A stretch of DNA of 64,000 bases from Viscum album (Eukaryota; Streptophyta; Magnoliopsida; Santalales; Viscaceae), in contig OY728143.1 of the NCBI GenBank assembly GCA_963277665.1, positions 227,717,591 through 227,781,590 of the forward strand. Direction: 5' to 3'. Positions 61,570-64,000 of this stretch are shown piece by piece (within the stretch, counting starts at the first letter, position 1; every line of letters begins with the position of its first letter). The notes beneath the pieces are model-generated. The model was not told the origin of the DNA. It saw only the letters and a program-made list of their open reading frames with translations, and did no database searches. The position numbers and the translations under genes were made by a program.

Positions 61570-62303
61570 CTTTGTAACGACCCAGATCCGGGTGCCACTC
61601 AACTGGTGCCCCAAACCCGGTTTGTCACATGACCTCAAGCACATTTCCCCAAACGCAAGAGGCTACCAACTTGCAGCGAGGGCCCGGGTCTTATTGTGGT
61701 GAATCTTTACCCTCATTTGTCAATGTGTAGTGTAGAAGAATGAAATATAACCATACATATATATAAATAACTGCAATAAAAAAAACCAACCCGTTATATA
61801 GATATGATGCAACATGTCTCACGATCTACGAAAACAGCCATAACCTGTTACATAGAAGTGCAATGCAATATAAAGAATAAAAAGAAAAAAAAATTCCAGT
61901 AGCAACGTGAGCCTAAGCCTAGTCCAAGGATCCCATACTCCTATGTAGAAATCAAGTACCTCCATAGGGACACTTTCCATTATCCAAACTTGCAGAAACG
62001 TAATTTTTTTGGGCCGAAATGTATGACCCAAACAGGGTGTGAGAAATAATCTCAGTAGGAACCCACCAAAGGCCCCTACTCAACTGTCTGTAAACATGCA
62101 ACAATATTATGAAAAAGTAAATTTCAATAAACAAAGCAGTACTGAAGAGTAACTAACTTAAGCAGTTATATTTCCATTTTAAATATTCATTTTTAACCAT
62201 TTAATATAAAGAGATCCCCATAGTGATTTTCTATGTAACCAGTCAGTTTCCTCAGACACTCACCCCATTACACTCAAGTAATCAGAATCCAACCCATAGG
62301 TAA

Positions 62304-62460
62304 TTGCGCATAGGTAAAACAGATATTTCCCTCATGCATACAAAATGTCTCCCTCGGGCACATAGTCTGTTGCCCACAGGCACTGAAGAGGATGCCCTGA
62401 GGATGACATAACTACTTCCCTCGGGCGAATGGAAACACATCCCTTAGGATAAATAAGTAT
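62304..62460. repeat. 23-bp GCCC..GGGC repeat, 5' LTR copy
   Basis: Same array as 54389-54546 in the other LTR, with cores such as TCCCTCGGGC and TGCCCACAGGC. Several cores have lost pairing through substitutions. Confidence 0.8.
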
Positions 62461-63087
62461 CCGGGTCATTCCCAACATATAAAAAATCAATTAACATACA
62501 ATTCCACTCATGGAAAAAGTAATGCACAAAATAAACCTGGAATACCCTCGGGTATCCTGGCCAAACGACTAAATAGAGGAACACACACCTGGGGTGGACC
62601 TGGATCCAAGAAATGATCCCAAACAACAATTAATTATTACATTTAATTACCTATAAAATTATAGGTATTAAAAATAGCCAAGGACCCAGCTACACGACAC
62701 CCCGACAAGGGTCCGTAGCACAAAAAAACCCCACATGCACAACAGTTGGAAAATTTAAACACCATTCCACCTAGCTTAAACACCCATGAATGGTATACAC
62801 GAACGTCGATTCCAGAAACGACCAAAAACGACATAGATCTGGATTAAAAGAAAACACTTTCAAATGTAAATAACTTTCTCTCGGTAAAGAATTGGTAAGA
62901 ACGTCATATGGAGAGCGGAGGGCTTTCCCATGCGATTCCAACGAGATCGTCGACGGAAAAATCCAATTCCTGACGTGCGCTCGGCGGATCTCCAAAGCTC
63001 TGGCCTCATCTATTGCTCCAAAACGAACCCAAACACCTCCTCTACCAAATTAGGAGGCTACTACCCATTATAAAAGAAAAACACAAA

Positions 63088-63384
63088 CAACACGGAATTT
63101 ACTTCCAAGTACACGACGTTTACTTTTTCATTTAACTGTTCCTCCAGCGGCACCGCCAAACTATTCATCCATCGACATGAGTACACAGTGTGTATTCTAG
63201 ATTACGTGGTGTGTACTATCGTGAAACTGTTTGATACTTCCACCACATTACTGTTTTTCTTCTGACTGACTACACGGTGTGTATTCGGTTTTTACAACCT
63301 TCGTCGCTTACATGGCTACACACTCTGTGTACTCATCCCACGCGACCAATGTACACGGCATGTGGAATAGTATACGGCGTATAG
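63088..63384. repeat. Paired ACAC..GTGT palindromes in the 5' LTR
   Basis: Members lie at 63088 (degenerate) and 63109, 63181 and 63202, 63270 (single), 63316 (17 bases) and 63351 and 63370. Gaps within pairs are 6, 6 and 4, as in the other LTR. Confidence 0.85.
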
Positions 63385-63491
63385 TCCCAAATTATAGTAT
63401 TTTTCCCCATTTCCATTATTTTCTCAAAAACACTTAATGAAATGTGAAAATAAGAAACCCATACCTCAAAAATAAGAACCGGGTTCTCACA

Positions 63492-63496
63492 GTTCT
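63492..63496. repeat. Element 3: right target site duplication GTTCT
   Basis: Identical to 53651-53655. Confidence 0.95.
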
Positions 63497-64000
63497 TGTC
63501 AGATATTTTGTCGATATTTGGTACGTGAGTCGAATATGAACATGGTATTATGTCAATATTACTTTTGGTCATAATACCAATATACAAAGAATATAAAAGA
63601 TGATGTAAATATATAATATATTCATTATAGCAATATTTACAATAATCTTTTAAGAGAAACTAAAAACATTGTTCATATAGATGGTAGGTCATATGTACAG
63701 ATGAACACTATTCTGTTTTTCCTGCCATATTGAAAGACATAAATTAAATTAAATGAATATAATAATGTATACATATATAATGTCATTATAGTAGCATTAA
63801 TATCATATATTTTTACTAAAAAATTCCTTAATTCATTCTATGTGATTTGTGAATGAATCACATAATTTTGAGGAGGTGGTAGTCCACACGTCCCCAAAAA
63901 GAGTTATCATAAAAACATTATTGAAAGCATGAGGGTGTGATTAATATAACATTTAACGAAATTAAATATGTTATAATATACATTTTTGAATATTCTTTTA
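63497..64000 (-). mobile_element. Element 2: 5' LTR, portion right of the nested insertion
   Basis: Continues the LTR broken at 53655. TGTCAGATATTTTGTCGATA here matches TGTTGGACATTTTTTCGATA at 45629 in the 3' LTR. Further on, GAGGAGGTGGTAGTCC at 63870 matches GAGGAGGCGGTAGTCC at 46015. It runs off the window end with roughly 1.5 kb still to come, by comparison with the other LTR. Confidence 0.85.

Larger units (their letters stand above)
61573..63491 (-). mobile_element. Element 3: 5' LTR (1.92 kb)
   Basis: Partner of 53656-55595. Plus-strand ends are TGTAACGACC and GGTTCTCACA. It carries the GCCC..GGGC repeat at 62304-62460 and the palindromes at 63088-63384. Compared with the other LTR it lacks one palindrome of the third pair (left LTR 55354-55374), a 21-base difference. 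No gene. Confidence 0.95.

Overview
The window looks like intergenic DNA from a seed plant with a large, repeat-filled genome. It is very AT-rich and has long frame-broken stretches. Every protein homology I can recognise belongs to LTR retrotransposons of the Ty3/gypsy chromovirus type: gag zinc knuckle, aspartic protease, reverse transcriptase, RNase H, integrase, C-terminal chromodomain. The order of domains, the primer sites resembling the initiator-Met tRNA complement, and the chromodomain point to the Tekay/Del lineage. I see no host gene, tRNA, rRNA, organellar insert or CRISPR array. The species cannot be named from this sequence.

Layout, left to right. (A) 1-7951, plus strand: element 1, with the end of its 5' LTR (1-1718), a shortened internal region (1719-4396) in which a gag start is joined to the reverse transcriptase catalytic region, and a full 3.55 kb 3' LTR (4397-7951). 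(B) 7952-10070: AT-rich remnant carrying a 23-bp tandem repeat of 19 copies in perfect phase (8329-8765), ending in a polypurine tract and a second plus-strand LTR of the same type (10071 to about 13550). (C) About 13551-15634 and 28176-29210: two halves of a further plus-strand LTR, apparently split by element 5. (D) 15635-28175, minus strand: element 5, with 4.85 kb LTRs around a 2.85 kb interior without recognisable coding sequence (LARD-like). (E) 29747-39954, minus strand: element 4, complete in structure, with 2.43/2.45 kb LTRs, PPT, PBS, decayed gag-pol and a CCTAC target duplication. (F) 39960-44341: AT-rich, with faint minus-strand LTR similarity. (G) 44342 to the window end, minus strand: element 2, same family as element 1, with 3.4 kb 3' LTR, decayed gag-pol and a 5' LTR interrupted at 53655. 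(H) 53656-63491, minus strand: element 3, nested in that 5' LTR with a GTTCT target duplication. It is visibly richer in GC than its surroundings and has 1.9 kb LTRs and a broken gag-pol.

None of the elements could work alone. Element 1 lacks most of gag, all of protease and the N-terminal part of RT. Element 3 has lost the protease catalytic Asp and part of the RT thumb/connection. Elements 2 and 4 are heavily decayed. By eye the LTR pairs of element 1 match best (roughly 93% over the first 190 bases), element 3 less (roughly 80-85%), and elements 4 and 5 much less, which gives a relative age order.

The most unusual signal is in element 3. A tandem array of about 92 bp per unit lies in the leader between the primer site and gag (60226-60886). 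Seven consecutive units each carry two 15-bp near-palindromes of the type CTACACGGCGTGTAG, separated by exactly 5 bp. The same paired-palindrome design recurs in both LTRs at similar spacing with 4-6 bp gaps. Other points worth attention are the phase-locked 23-bp repeat, a 26-bp repeat in an LTR, a 23-bp GCCC..GGGC repeat in the element 3 LTR, a 74-bp repeat in the element 4 LTR, and the LARD-like element.
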